Source of the DNA: Candidatus Zhuqueibacterota bacterium
GTDB taxonomy: Bacteria > Zhuqueibacterota > Zhuqueibacteria > Residuimicrobiales > Residuimicrobiaceae
Direction: 5' to 3'
Assembly (NCBI GenBank): GCA_963169875.1
Contig: CAUJEL010000065.1
Coordinates: 1-33,861 of the forward strand
Length of the DNA: 33,861 bases
The translations under genes were made by a program, and so were the position numbers. Positions 10,923 to 18,666 of the stretch are shown here, piece after piece. Below the pieces are notes generated by a model, which saw only the letters and a list, made by a program, of their open reading frames with translations, did no database searches and was not told the origin of the DNA. The first letter of the stretch is position 1; each line of letters begins with the position of its first letter.

Positions 10923-11908
10923 GCCAAGTATCCGAAATACTCTTCAGCGCCATCCACGGCATCCAGGTCGGCCACGCCCAGAATGAGCAAGCACTGACCG
11001 GTTGCACCGTGGTCCTGTGCGCAGGCGGTGCCACCGCAGGTGTGGATGTGCGCGGCGGCGCGCCCGGCACCCGCGAAACCGATCTGCTGCGACCGGACAT
11101 GCTGGTGGAGCAGATACACGCTGTCTTTCTCAGCGGCGGCAGCGCCTTTGGCCTGGATGTGGCGAGCGGCATCATGCACTACCTCGAGGAAAAAAACATC
11201 GGTTTTGATGTGCAGGTGACGCGCGTGCCCATCGTCTGCGGTGCGGTTCTCTTTGATCTCACCATCGGCGATGCCCGCGTGCGGCCTGACCGGGAGATGG
11301 GAGTGGCCGCCTGCTGCGCTGCCTCAAGCCACGAAAACCGGCAGGGCAACGTCGGCGCCGGCATGGGCGCCACCGTGGGCAAGGTGCTCGGACCCGCCCG
11401 TGCCATGAAAAGCGGCCTGGGCAGTTACGCAGTCACCATTCAAGGTCTGCAAGTGGGGGCCCTGGTCGCTGTCAATGCCCTGGGTCACATCATCGATCCC
11501 GAAAGCGGCGAACGCCTGGCTGGCGCCCTGGATGCAGACGGGAAAACCATCCTTTCCTCGGAAGAAATCCTCCTGGCGGCGGCGTTCACAAAGAAGAATT
11601 ATTTTCAGGGCAACACCACCATTGGCGTCATCGCCACCAACGCCCGCCTGAGCAAGGCGCAGGCGCAGAAAGTCGCCAGCATGGCCCACGACGGCGTGGC
11701 GCGGACGCAACGGCCGTCGCACACTTTTTTCGATGGCGACACCCTGTTCGCCATGGCCACCAATCAGGTGGAAGCGGATGTAAATGCGGTCGGCGTGCTC
11801 GCAGCTCTGGTCACCGAACAGGCCATCTGCCGGGCCGTGCGCGATGCCAGATCCGTGGCCGGTCTCCCGGCTCATCATGATATCAAAAAATTGAGCCCTA
11901 CTATTTAA
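10916..11908 (+). CDS. P1-family (DmpA/S58) self-processing aminopeptidase
   Basis: 330 residues, the usual length. Members of this family are N-terminal nucleophile hydrolases made as one chain and cut into two by the nucleophile itself. The cut-site motif GNTTIGVIATNA is present (Asn233-Thr234; Thr234 would become the nucleophile). Other hallmarks are TAGVDVRGGAPGTRETDLL near the N-terminus, FLSGGSAFGLDVASGI and the NVGAGMGATVGK glycine loop. No signal peptide, so cytoplasmic. Activity could be L-aminopeptidase, D-amidase or beta-aminopeptidase; sequence alone does not choose. It is followed closely by the RidA-like gene. Confidence 0.92.
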   Translation: MLSQVSEILFSAIHGIQVGHAQNEQALTGCTVVLCAGGATAGVDVRGGAPGTRETDLLRPDMLVEQIHAVFLSGGSAFGLDVASGIMHYLEEKNIGFDVQVTRVPIVCGAVLFDLTIGDARVRPDREMGVAACCAASSHENRQGNVGAGMGATVGKVLGPARAMKSGLGSYAVTIQGLQVGALVAVNALGHIIDPESGERLAGALDADGKTILSSEEILLAAAFTKKNYFQGNTTIGVIATNARLSKAQAQKVASMAHDGVARTQRPSHTFFDGDTLFAMATNQVEADVNAVGVLAALVTEQAICRAVRDARSVAGLPAHHDIKKLSPTI

Positions 11909-11919
11909 AAGGATTCGAG

Positions 11920-12306
11920 ATGACAGACATCAGGCAAGTCGCAACAGACCGTGCTCCAGGGCCAGGCGGCCACTATAGCCAGGCGCTGGTGAATAACGGC
12001 CTGGTTTTCGTTTCCGGCCAACTGCCCATCAAACCGGGAGAGGCCACCCACGTGCCGGGCGGCATCGAGCAGCAGACCGAACAAGTTTTGCACAATCTCC
12101 AGGAAGTACTCGCTGCAGCGGGCAGCCGGCTCGATCTGGTGCTCAAGACAACGGTTTATATCACCGATATATCGCTGTGGGGGCAGGTGAACGAGGTTTA
12201 TGGCAGATTTTTCGCGGAGCATCGTCCGGCGCGCAGCATCGTCCCGGTGACGGCATTACATTATGGTTATCAAATCGAGTTAGATGCCATCGCGGCGCTT
12301 GCGTGA
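11920..12306 (+). CDS. RidA (YjgF/YER057c) family enamine/imine deaminase
   Basis: 128 residues, full length. RidA proteins hydrolyse reactive enamine/imine intermediates, such as 2-aminoacrylate from PLP enzymes, releasing ammonia. Motifs: APGPGGHYSQALVNNG, LVFVSGQLPI, TEQVLHNLQEVLAAAG, KTTVYITDISLW, then HRPARSIVPV with the carboxylate-binding Arg, and a final IELDAIAALA strand. AAAAGGA precedes the ATG. Only 11 bp separate it from the peptidase gene, so the two likely form an operon, perhaps for amino acid or peptide catabolism. Confidence 0.93.
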   Translation: MTDIRQVATDRAPGPGGHYSQALVNNGLVFVSGQLPIKPGEATHVPGGIEQQTEQVLHNLQEVLAAAGSRLDLVLKTTVYITDISLWGQVNEVYGRFFAEHRPARSIVPVTALHYGYQIELDAIAALA

Positions 12307-12356
12307 CTTTTCATTCGCGCCTATGGTTTCCTAAAGTGGAGGCACATCGTAGAAGC

Positions 12357-12716
12357 ATGCAAACATCCAAAGTTTTGTACTGGGCGCCCAGAGTCCTGGG
12401 CATTGCCATGGCGATTTTCATCAGCCTTTTTGCCCTCGACGTCTTTGAGGAAGGCCGTGGACTCGGTGAAATGCTCATTGGTTTTGCCATCCATCTCATC
12501 CCGACCTTCATCCTCATCGCCGTGCTGGTTTTGGCCTGGAAATGGGAATGGATTGGAGCGATCTTTTTCATCGCCCTGGGCGTTTTTTATATCTATTTGA
12601 CCTGGAGCAAGTTCAACTGGACAGCCTGGCTGATCATATCCGGTCCTCTCTTCCTCATCGGCATTCTCTTCGCCGTCAACTGGCTGCTGCATCGGAAGAC
12701 TGCCACTGTTCAATGA
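12357..12716 (+). CDS. Small four-helix membrane protein (DUF7670-like)
   Basis: 119 residues with four hydrophobic spans separated by short loops (APRVLGIAMAIFISLFALDV; IGFAIHLIPTFILIAVLVLA; IGAIFFIALGVFYIY; ISGPLFLIGILFAVNWLL). The sequence pattern is like the conserved bacterial family DUF7670, of unknown function; that match is from memory. The frame is open further upstream into the RidA gene, but I start at ATG 12357, where the hydrophobic protein begins, with GGAGG about 14 nt upstream. Likely the last gene of the peptidase-RidA run. Confidence 0.75.
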   Translation: MQTSKVLYWAPRVLGIAMAIFISLFALDVFEEGRGLGEMLIGFAIHLIPTFILIAVLVLAWKWEWIGAIFFIALGVFYIYLTWSKFNWTAWLIISGPLFLIGILFAVNWLLHRKTATVQ

Positions 12717-12888
12717 GTCCGATCCGGTATTTCCAAAACGCGGACCGGCTCGTTCTCTCCGAAGTTGTCCATCCTCTGCATGCCGTTGACGCGAGTTGCC
12801 ATCACGGTCGATCACCCGCGCCGTTCGAGCGCCATGAGCTAAAATCCTGCATGAAGTGGCGCAGCTTTGGCGTGTCACCCAATGCGCA
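12717..12888 (-). other. Gap between convergent genes with a possible gene remnant
   Basis: On the minus strand a frame open from TGA reads MATRVNGMQRMDNFGEN and ends EIPDRTH-stop at about 12715. The composition is protein-like, but it has no proper start and no family I can name. It may be the 3' remnant of a lost gene. No terminator hairpin with a T-run is visible for either neighbour. Confidence 0.25.
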
Positions 12889-13899
12889 TCACGGTTCCAG
12901 GGCCGCCTCGCACATGGCCTGAAGATTTTGCGGTGGCACATTGGGCAATAATTTCTCGTGGCTCGGACTGATGATGAGTCGCGGTCCGAGCAGCGCTTTC
13001 ACCCGCCGCACATCTTCGCGAACCTGATCAGGCGTGGCATTGACCAGCAAATCCTGCGTGTCCACCCCTCCGATGAATGCAATGCGTCCCTTGAAATCAG
13101 CCGCCAGACTCTCCGCGGACATGTTGCGCGCCCTGGCTTGCAGGGGATGCAGGGCCTGCACGCCCATCTCGATGAAGCGCGGAATGATGGGATGAATTGC
13201 CCCGCAGGAGTGAACGATGATCTGATAGCCATGATCCAGGCCCTGGCGGATAAATTTTTCCATGTATGGCGCGACAAACTGATCGAACATTTTCGGACTG
13301 ATGAGCAGTTCAAGCTGACTGCCGAGATCGTTGCCGAAAAAGAATCCATCGATGCGGTCACCGGCAGCAGCGAATAGCCGTTCATTGGCCGCAAGATAGG
13401 ATGACACGATACGATCAGTGACCGCATGCACCACTTCGGGATTTGAATACATCTTGACAAAATAGTTTTCCATACCGAAGAAATCGCAGAGGTCGTGAAA
13501 AAATTGCGCCCACATGCCGCTGGCGCGGTAATGAGTGCCAAAGCCGTCCAGGATGGCCAGGGTCTCGGTGAAATCGAGGTAATCGGGATTTGGCCAGGGG
13601 AAATCGGCCACCTGCTGCACATCCTCGCAGTCGGCGAAATAGCCCTCTGCCGCGAGTCCCTGATGACGGCGTTGTTTGTCGAAAAAGGGCTTTCCTTCAG
13701 GATGTTTGTAGGCAATACGGTCGGGGTGAAACCAGCGAAAATCATCGCCCAACAACTGCCGCACTTCTTCCTGTGATCGCACGCCAAAATAGTCAAAATA
13801 CAAAGCCCAGCTGTCGTCGTGGGGATTACCGATCCACAGCCCGCAGCGGTCCGTGAATTCGCCCGCGATCAGCCGTTTTATTCGTTCCCGGCTATCCAA
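12889..13899 (-). CDS. Uroporphyrinogen decarboxylase-family protein (methyltransferase-like)
   Basis: 336 residues of the URO-D superfamily TIM barrel. Seen: GFFFGNDLGSQLELLISP, IIVHSCGAIHPIIPRFIEMG and FIGGVDTQDLL, the usual late-strand motifs. Members without the heme-pathway Arg/Asp N-terminal signature are mostly corrinoid-linked methyltransferases (MtaA/CmuA-like) or unknown sugar/aromatic enzymes, so a true HemE role is unlikely. The HSCG motif supplies a Cys/His site where methyltransferases bind zinc. It begins with TTG at 13899 preceded by a strong AGGAGGG. No corrinoid protein is encoded next to it, so the partner must be elsewhere. Confidence 0.88.
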   Translation of the reverse strand: MDSRERIKRLIAGEFTDRCGLWIGNPHDDSWALYFDYFGVRSQEEVRQLLGDDFRWFHPDRIAYKHPEGKPFFDKQRRHQGLAAEGYFADCEDVQQVADFPWPNPDYLDFTETLAILDGFGTHYRASGMWAQFFHDLCDFFGMENYFVKMYSNPEVVHAVTDRIVSSYLAANERLFAAAGDRIDGFFFGNDLGSQLELLISPKMFDQFVAPYMEKFIRQGLDHGYQIIVHSCGAIHPIIPRFIEMGVQALHPLQARARNMSAESLAADFKGRIAFIGGVDTQDLLVNATPDQVREDVRRVKALLGPRLIISPSHEKLLPNVPPQNLQAMCEAALEP

Positions 13900-14127
13900 T
13901 GATCCCTCCTGCTGGTAGATTGCTTAATAGAGCTGTCATGTTATAACCCTGTTCCGCGCATGAACCCCAGAGTCCCGAAAGTTACCTGCTCAATCCCGGA
14001 TATTCAACACCGCCCTGACCGGCGACAAAAATAATCCACAAGATGACATGTGTCTCTTCGATTTTTGTATGGCCTGCATTTCGATGTGATTTTCCCGCAA
14101 CAACCGCGCTTTAAAACGGCGGATGTA

Positions 14128-14157
14128 TTGACAACCCGATGAATCAGCCAATATATT
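14128..14157 (+). promoter_or_regulatory. Promoter candidates for the sodium symporter
   Basis: TTGACA (14128-14133), 18-bp spacer, TATATT (14152-14157). A second, closer candidate is TTGCGT (14233-14238), 17-bp spacer, TATACT (14256-14261). Either could serve the gene starting at 14305. The rest of the gap from 13900 holds no gene I can support. Confidence 0.5.
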
Positions 14158-14304
14158 ATTCCTGAGCAAATAATGCAACATAAAGCTGGGCTTGGCGGGG
14201 AAAAAGCCAATTCATTCCGTCATAAAAATAACTTGCGTTTCCGTCAGGATTTTATTATACTGCCGGATAAAAATTATCAGATCAGAAATCCTCCGAGGAA
14301 CAAC

Positions 14305-15942
14305 ATGACGGTAAGCAAAGAAAAATGGGGCTCGCGCGCCGGCTTGGTGCTGGCCATGGCGGGTAACGCCGTGGGACTGGGCAATTTTCTCCGCTTTCCC
14401 GCACAGGCAGTGCAGAATGGCGGCGGCGCTTTCATCATCCCCTACCTGGTCTCCTTTTTACTCATGGGCATACCGTTGCTATGGATCGAGTGGGCCATCG
14501 GACGGCACGGCGGTCAATATGGCCATCACTCCGCGCCGGGCATGATTCACGCCATTGGCCGCCGCCCGCTGTGGAAATACGTCGGCGTCTTTGGCATATT
14601 CACCAATCTGGCTGTTTCCGCGTACTATTGCTATATAGAGTCGTGGACGCTTGGCTATGTCTGGTATTCGCTCACAGGCGCCTTTGGCGGAAAGACCGCG
14701 GAGCAGGTTTCCCTCTTTTTCAACCAGTATCTCAACATCGGCGGCGGCCATTTCTTCAATTTTTCCACCGCGGCCGTCTTTTTCTTTCTGGTCACATTGG
14801 GCATCAATATCTGGATCCTCTCGCGCGGGCTCGCCAAAGGCGTGGAAATGGCCAGCAAGATCGGCATGCCCCTGCTGCTGGTCTTTGGCGCCTTTCTCGC
14901 CATTCGCGCGCTCACCCTGGACAAGGGCGAAGCCGGCGCCATCAACAGTGCCCTGGATGGGTTGAATTTCCTGTGGCAGCCGCAATTCGATTCGCTCACC
15001 AATCCCAAAGTGTGGCTGGCCGCGGCCGGACAGATCTTTTTCACCTTGTCGGTCGGCATGGGCTCCATCCAATGCTATGCCGCCTATTTGCGCAAAAACG
15101 ATGATATCGCCCTCAATGCCGCATCCGCAGGCTGGATGAACGAATTCGTCGAGGTCGTGCTCGGCGGCTCCATCATCATCCCCATCGCCGTCGCTTATCT
15201 CGGACTGGACTGGATCCAGGCCAATGTCGGGTTTGAGATGGGATTCCGCACCATGCCGACGCTGTTCCAGAATTGGGGACCGATTCTCGCCGCGGTTGCC
15301 GGCGTCGCCTGGTTCGGACTGCTCTTCTTCGCCGGCATCACCAGTTCCCTGGCCATGGGGCAGCCGGTGATGGCTTTCTTCCAGGACGAGTACAAGATGA
15401 GCCGCAACCGCTCCGCGTTGAGTTTGGGTGGCATTCTTTTCGTCATGGCCTTGCCGGCCGTGTTTTTGTATGAAATGGGCGCCTTTGGCGAATATGATTA
15501 TTGGGCGGGCACGTTTTCACTGGTTGCTTTCGCCCTGCTCGAGACCATCGCTTTCGCCTGGGTCTTCGGCATGGATAAGGGATGGGCCGAGATCAACCGC
15601 GGCGCGGATATCAAAATACCCGGCTTTTTTAAATACGTCATCAAATATATCACCCCGCTGTTCCTGTTGGCGGTATTCATCGGTTCGCTCTTCAAACCCG
15701 CCAACAGCGAATGGGTTGGAGCCTTGTCCTCTTTTGTCCGCGGAAACGGCTGGCCTCTGGCCAATGACAGTGTCATCGGCACCATCCTCAACAAAGGTAT
15801 CGCCGATAAACGCTGGTTCGTCGATGGAATGCCTTCGCAGGTTTTTGTGATCGATGCGACGCGGCTGCTTCTGCTCGGCGTCTTTTTGGGGATTGCATTC
15901 CTCGTCTACCGCGCCTGGCGCAGAAAGGAGAAAGCATCATGA
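14305..15942 (+). CDS. NSS/SNF-family sodium-dependent amino acid transporter, large subunit
   Basis: 545 residues, 12 predicted membrane spans, LeuT fold. The first span has the Na+- and substrate-binding signature (AMAGNAVGLGNFLRFPAQAV) matching LeuT NAVGLGNFWRFP, and the region after TM5 is GMGSIQCYAAYLRKNDD. The frame is open to 14173, but I start at ATG 14305, where a GAGG lies 6 nt upstream and the conserved N-terminus begins. The final codons overlap the start of a small membrane-protein gene (ATGA), the MetP/MetS arrangement, so the substrate is probably methionine, alanine or another neutral amino acid. Confidence 0.93.
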   Translation: MTVSKEKWGSRAGLVLAMAGNAVGLGNFLRFPAQAVQNGGGAFIIPYLVSFLLMGIPLLWIEWAIGRHGGQYGHHSAPGMIHAIGRRPLWKYVGVFGIFTNLAVSAYYCYIESWTLGYVWYSLTGAFGGKTAEQVSLFFNQYLNIGGGHFFNFSTAAVFFFLVTLGINIWILSRGLAKGVEMASKIGMPLLLVFGAFLAIRALTLDKGEAGAINSALDGLNFLWQPQFDSLTNPKVWLAAAGQIFFTLSVGMGSIQCYAAYLRKNDDIALNAASAGWMNEFVEVVLGGSIIIPIAVAYLGLDWIQANVGFEMGFRTMPTLFQNWGPILAAVAGVAWFGLLFFAGITSSLAMGQPVMAFFQDEYKMSRNRSALSLGGILFVMALPAVFLYEMGAFGEYDYWAGTFSLVAFALLETIAFAWVFGMDKGWAEINRGADIKIPGFFKYVIKYITPLFLLAVFIGSLFKPANSEWVGALSSFVRGNGWPLANDSVIGTILNKGIADKRWFVDGMPSQVFVIDATRLLLLGVFLGIAFLVYRAWRRKEKAS

Positions 15943-16046
15943 GCACCAGCGCCCTGATCACCATGGTGACAACCTGGACGATCGTCACCGCACTGACGGT
16001 TTATTACTTTATTCAAGTCCTGAGATTACCGATAGAAAAAAAATAA
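15939..16046 (+). CDS. MetS-like NSS transporter small subunit
   Basis: 35 residues: MSTSALITMVTTWTIVTAL, one membrane span, then a short basic tail. This is the form of the methionine/alanine importer small subunit (MetS of Corynebacterium MetPS), which is needed for activity of the large NSS subunit. It overlaps the stop of the transporter gene by 4 bp and is followed by a terminator. Short, but context and composition agree. Confidence 0.88.
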   Translation: MSTSALITMVTTWTIVTALTVYYFIQVLRLPIEKK

Positions 16047-16065
16047 TTGGTTTTTATGTGACCAT

Positions 16066-16107
16066 TTATAAAGCCGCGGCGCCATCATGGGTTCCGCGGC
16101 TTTATAA
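16066..16107 (+). terminator. Terminator after the NSS transporter pair
   Basis: Perfect 14-bp stem, TTATAAAGCCGCGG (16066-16079) with its complement (16094-16107), 14-nt loop, then TTT. It lies 20 bp past the small-subunit stop codon. Confidence 0.75.
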
Positions 16108-16403
16108 TTTCAGACACCTCACTGATCTCAAATTTAAAGTAAAACAGGTTTGCTGCGTCCAGTATAAACAGCTCGGGGAGGAACTCTGCGCGTTCGGCGG
16201 TTTATGAACAGAGCAGGTGGCTCGTGGTTGGCTCACTATGATCAACTCAGATACAGCTTTGGCCAAACGAATTGGACAAAACCCATAATAAATGCCTGGA
16301 TCATTTGCACCCGGAATTATCATCCATGAAAACCAGCAAAATTCTCACCTTGTAAAAAATTCGCAATTTGCCCGTTGCAAAAGCAAGCATTTGTTTCTAA
16401 ATT

Positions 16404-16418
16404 AAACAAATTGTTTCA
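16404..16418 (+). promoter_or_regulatory. Activator-binding site candidate upstream of the sigma54 activator
   Basis: AAACAAATTGTTTCA, an imperfect dyad. Near copies lie upstream of the sigma54 promoter at 17783 and 17824. Its place 28 bp before the preferred start codon suggests negative autoregulation. A partial further arm (TTTGTTTC) lies at 16390-16397. The rest of the gap from 16108 shows no gene. Confidence 0.55.
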
Positions 16419-16445
16419 CAGATGAAGGACAACACAGGAACCAGC

Positions 16446-17783
16446 ATGCCGGGCATCAATGAATTCACTGAAAATATCCTCGACTCCCTCAGCGAGGGCG
16501 TCATCACAGTCGATAAAAATTTCAAGATCAACTATTACAATCGCGCCGCGGAAACAATCACCGGGTTAAGCCGTCACGAGGCGATTGGTAAATTCTGCAA
16601 GTACGTGCTCAATTCCGACGCCTGCACAGCTCGTTGTCCCATTGCAGCGGTGCTGCGTCGGGGCGCGTCCATGTTCGATTTCAATGCGGTCGTCTCACAC
16701 GCCAATGGCATGCGTATTCCGGTGAAGATGAACGCATCTGTCCTCACCAATCCGGACGGTGAACCCATCGGCGGCACCCTCACCTTCCGCGACATGAGCG
16801 CCATCGAATACATCCAGGAACAATTGGTTCATGACAGCCAATTCCATGGACTTGTCGCGCACAGCAAATCCATGCGCGACATCTTTTCATTGATCGAAGA
16901 GATCAGCGACAGCCCCGCCTCGGTGCTGATCCAGGGCGAATCGGGGACCGGCAAGGAGATGATCGCCAATGCGATTCAGGCCACCAGCAGCCGCAAGACC
17001 ATGCCCTATATCAAAGTCAACTGCGCCATCTTTCCGGCACAACTGCTCGCCAGCGAGCTGTTCGGTCACGTCAAAGGCGCTTTCACAGGCGCGATGCGCG
17101 ATCGCCAGGGCCGTTTCGAGCTGGCCGACAAAGGCACCATCCTTCTGGATGAAGTGGCGGAAATGACCCTGGAGATGCAGCTGCATCTGCTGCGCATTCT
17201 CCAGGAAGGCACCTTCGAAAGGGTCGGCGAATCCCTGACGCGACGGGTCAATGTGCGCGTCATCGCCTCCACGAATAAAAATATCCAGAAAGCCATCACC
17301 CGGAAAGAGTTCCGTGAGGATCTTTTCTACCGTCTCAATGTCATCCCCATCCATGTGCCGCCGCTGCGCGAACGCAAGGAGGATATCCCCCACCTTGTTC
17401 GCCACTTTATGCACAAGTACTCCCTCATTTACAACCGCAACATCGAAGATATCGAGGATGGGGCACTGGATGCCTGCCTCAATTACAACTGGCCCGGCAA
17501 TGTGCGCGAACTGGAAAACAACATCGAATATGCCTTTGCACGCACCAAAGAGGAATCCGTCATCCGGGCTAATAAACTCCCGCCGCATCTGCGCGGCAAC
17601 GCGCTTCAGCCGGATACCCCGCCCGATGACGCAGCCCCCGCGGCGCCCCTCTCTGCGGAGGCCCGGGAATTGGCGAAGCAGCTGCAGCAGCACCACTGGA
17701 ACCGCTGCGAAACCGCCCGCGCACTGGGCATCGGCCGCACCACGCTGTGGCGCAGGATGAAAACACTCGGCCTGGAGAAATAG
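16446..17783 (+). CDS. Sigma54-dependent activator, PAS-AAA+-Fis HTH
   Basis: 445 residues. N-terminal PAS domain (about 5-115) with a Cys cluster, Cys51, Cys60 and Cys64 in CKYVLNSDACTARCPI, similar to PAS modules thought to sense redox state or bind a metal cofactor. AAA+ domain (about 135-370): Walker A GESGTGKE (164-171), the sigma54 contact GAFTGA (211-216), Walker B ILLDEVAE and R-finger region FREDLFYRLNV. The Fis-type helix-turn-helix is at the end (ETARALGIGRTTLWRRM). No receiver domain, so the PAS itself is the likely sensor. I start at ATG 16446, which has AGGAA 7 nt upstream; an ATG at 16422 in frame lacks a ribosome site. The sigma54 promoter just downstream is its obvious target. 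Confidence 0.95.
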   Translation: MPGINEFTENILDSLSEGVITVDKNFKINYYNRAAETITGLSRHEAIGKFCKYVLNSDACTARCPIAAVLRRGASMFDFNAVVSHANGMRIPVKMNASVLTNPDGEPIGGTLTFRDMSAIEYIQEQLVHDSQFHGLVAHSKSMRDIFSLIEEISDSPASVLIQGESGTGKEMIANAIQATSSRKTMPYIKVNCAIFPAQLLASELFGHVKGAFTGAMRDRQGRFELADKGTILLDEVAEMTLEMQLHLLRILQEGTFERVGESLTRRVNVRVIASTNKNIQKAITRKEFREDLFYRLNVIPIHVPPLRERKEDIPHLVRHFMHKYSLIYNRNIEDIEDGALDACLNYNWPGNVRELENNIEYAFARTKEESVIRANKLPPHLRGNALQPDTPPDDAAPAAPLSAEARELAKQLQQHHWNRCETARALGIGRTTLWRRMKTLGLEK

Positions 17784-17838
17784 AACGTATTGTTTCACTT
17801 CCATGTTCGATTCCCAAATTATAAAACAATTCGTTTCA
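17783..17838 (+). promoter_or_regulatory. Two upstream activator sites of the sigma54 promoter
   Basis: GAACGTATTGTTTCA (17783-17797) and AAACAATTCGTTTCA (17824-17838) match 12/15 and 13/15 of the site before the activator gene. They are centred about 117 and 76 bp upstream of the predicted transcription start, a normal range for enhancer sites of sigma54 activators. Confidence 0.65.
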
Positions 17839-17880
17839 GCTGAACAGGTTTGATTTGCTGTTTTTTAATGAGTTATAAAA

Positions 17881-17896
17881 TGGCACAGCGATTGCA
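17881..17896 (+). promoter_or_regulatory. Sigma54 (-24/-12) promoter
   Basis: TGGCACAGCGATTGCA: TGGCAC, 5-bp spacer, TTGCA, matching the consensus at every conserved base with correct spacing. Start of transcription is predicted near 17907. It lies 97 bp after a sigma54 activator gene. Confidence 0.9.
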
Positions 17897-17908
17897 TAGC
17901 ATTTCAGT

Positions 17909-18388
17909 ATGCACTCCGAACCCCTGTCAGAAATGCTCGGCAATCAGTATTTCATGGCGCGCAATTATGCAGCGGCTGCTGTACAATTGCAGGGCGCCCT
18001 GGAAAAACACCCGACCAGCAAAGCCATCCGCCGCCGTCTCATCGTTTGTCATACCCAAACCGGTATGATTCAGAAGGCTTTTTCCCTTTTCAGGTCACTT
18101 GTCAAAGAGGACGTCGATTTTATCATCAACACCGACCCGGTGGATGATGATTGTCCGTGCCAGGAACTGGTGAGAGAGGGCGAATGTTTGAGCCCGACCG
18201 CCGAGACTTCAGTTGACTTTTATATCAAAATGGGCATGTTGTGGCTTTTTTGTGATCTGCAGCGCGCCGTGGAGTGCTTTGCGCGGGCAGCCGCAGCTTC
18301 ACCCGGCGATCAGGCGGTTCTGGAGATATCCCAACTCCTCACAAAACGGCTGAAAGCAAGCTATTCCAGTAAAATCACAAACCATTGA
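17909..18388 (+). CDS. TPR-type small protein of the cytochrome operon
   Basis: 159 residues, soluble, no signal peptide. Two helical repeats typical of tetratricopeptide motifs are visible: LGNQYFMARNYAAAAVQL with ALEKHPTSKAIRRRL, and MGMLWLFCDLQRAVECFARA with AAASPGDQAVLEI. An acidic, Cys-bearing loop (DDDCPCQELVREGEC) lies between them. First gene of the sigma54 operon, 41 bp before the cytochrome. It might be a scaffold or assembly factor. The ATG at 17909 is only 2 nt after the predicted transcription start; ATG 17933 (MLGNQYF) leaves a 26-nt leader and may be the real start, though neither has a clear ribosome site. Confidence 0.8.
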   Translation: MHSEPLSEMLGNQYFMARNYAAAAVQLQGALEKHPTSKAIRRRLIVCHTQTGMIQKAFSLFRSLVKEDVDFIINTDPVDDDCPCQELVREGECLSPTAETSVDFYIKMGMLWLFCDLQRAVECFARAAAASPGDQAVLEISQLLTKRLKASYSSKITNH

Positions 18389-18429
18389 GTTGATAAAATA
18401 CCTTTGTATCAGAAGGAAAGGATCGAAAA

Positions 18430-18633
18430 ATGCGTCGCAGACAATGGTTGATCTTGCCCCTTTTCATGGTGGTGCTTCTGCTGCAATTCTGCGCGGAAAA
18501 GAAGACGCCGCAGGGGCCACAATTTGCTTTCATCGAAGGCAACAGCTGTGTGGATTGCCATACCAGCGAAAGCGCCCTCAAGAAAGTCGCCACGCCCTTG
18601 CCGCCGCCTTCCGGTGAAGCGGGTGAAGGCTGA
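18430..18633 (+). CDS. Multiheme cytochrome lipoprotein, 5' segment before the in-frame TGA
   Basis: Begins MRRRQWLILPLFMVVLLLQF then Cys: a lipoprotein signal with lipobox LQFC. The first heme motif CVDCH follows at about residues 40-44. The frame meets TGA at 18631-18633 after PPPSGEAGEG. The continuing frame (18634-19713) is the same frame and holds ten more heme motifs but no export signal. Since c-type heme is attached outside the cytoplasm, the halves make sense only as one protein. AAGGAAAGG precedes the ATG. See the stop-codon entry for the two explanations. Confidence 0.85.
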   Translation: MRRRQWLILPLFMVVLLLQFCAEKKTPQGPQFAFIEGNSCVDCHTSESALKKVATPLPPPSGEAGEG

Positions 18634-18666
18634 GGCGGCTCTGTGTCTCAGTTGGAGGCATGGCAG
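18631..18666 (+). other. In-frame TGA with a SECIS-like hairpin
   Basis: TGA, then 10 nt, then TGTCTC-AGTTG-GAGGCA (18644-18660): a 6-bp stem (one G-U pair) and a 5-nt loop containing GU. CTG (18641-18643) and CAG (18664-18666) can extend the stem past a 3-nt bulge. In E. coli fdhF the minimal SECIS is a 17-nt hairpin 11 nt after UGA with GU in its loop. The fit is suggestive, not proof. The alternatives are a nonsense mutation or a read error. Confidence 0.4.

Noticed and set aside
12889-13899. HemE (heme biosynthesis uroporphyrinogen decarboxylase)
   Set aside because: The N-terminal HemE signature is absent and the HSCG motif fits methyltransferase-like members of the superfamily.
16887-17804. 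305-codon minus-strand frame opposite the sigma54 activator
   Set aside because: Antisense to Walker A/GAFTGA/Walker B motifs that define the real gene.
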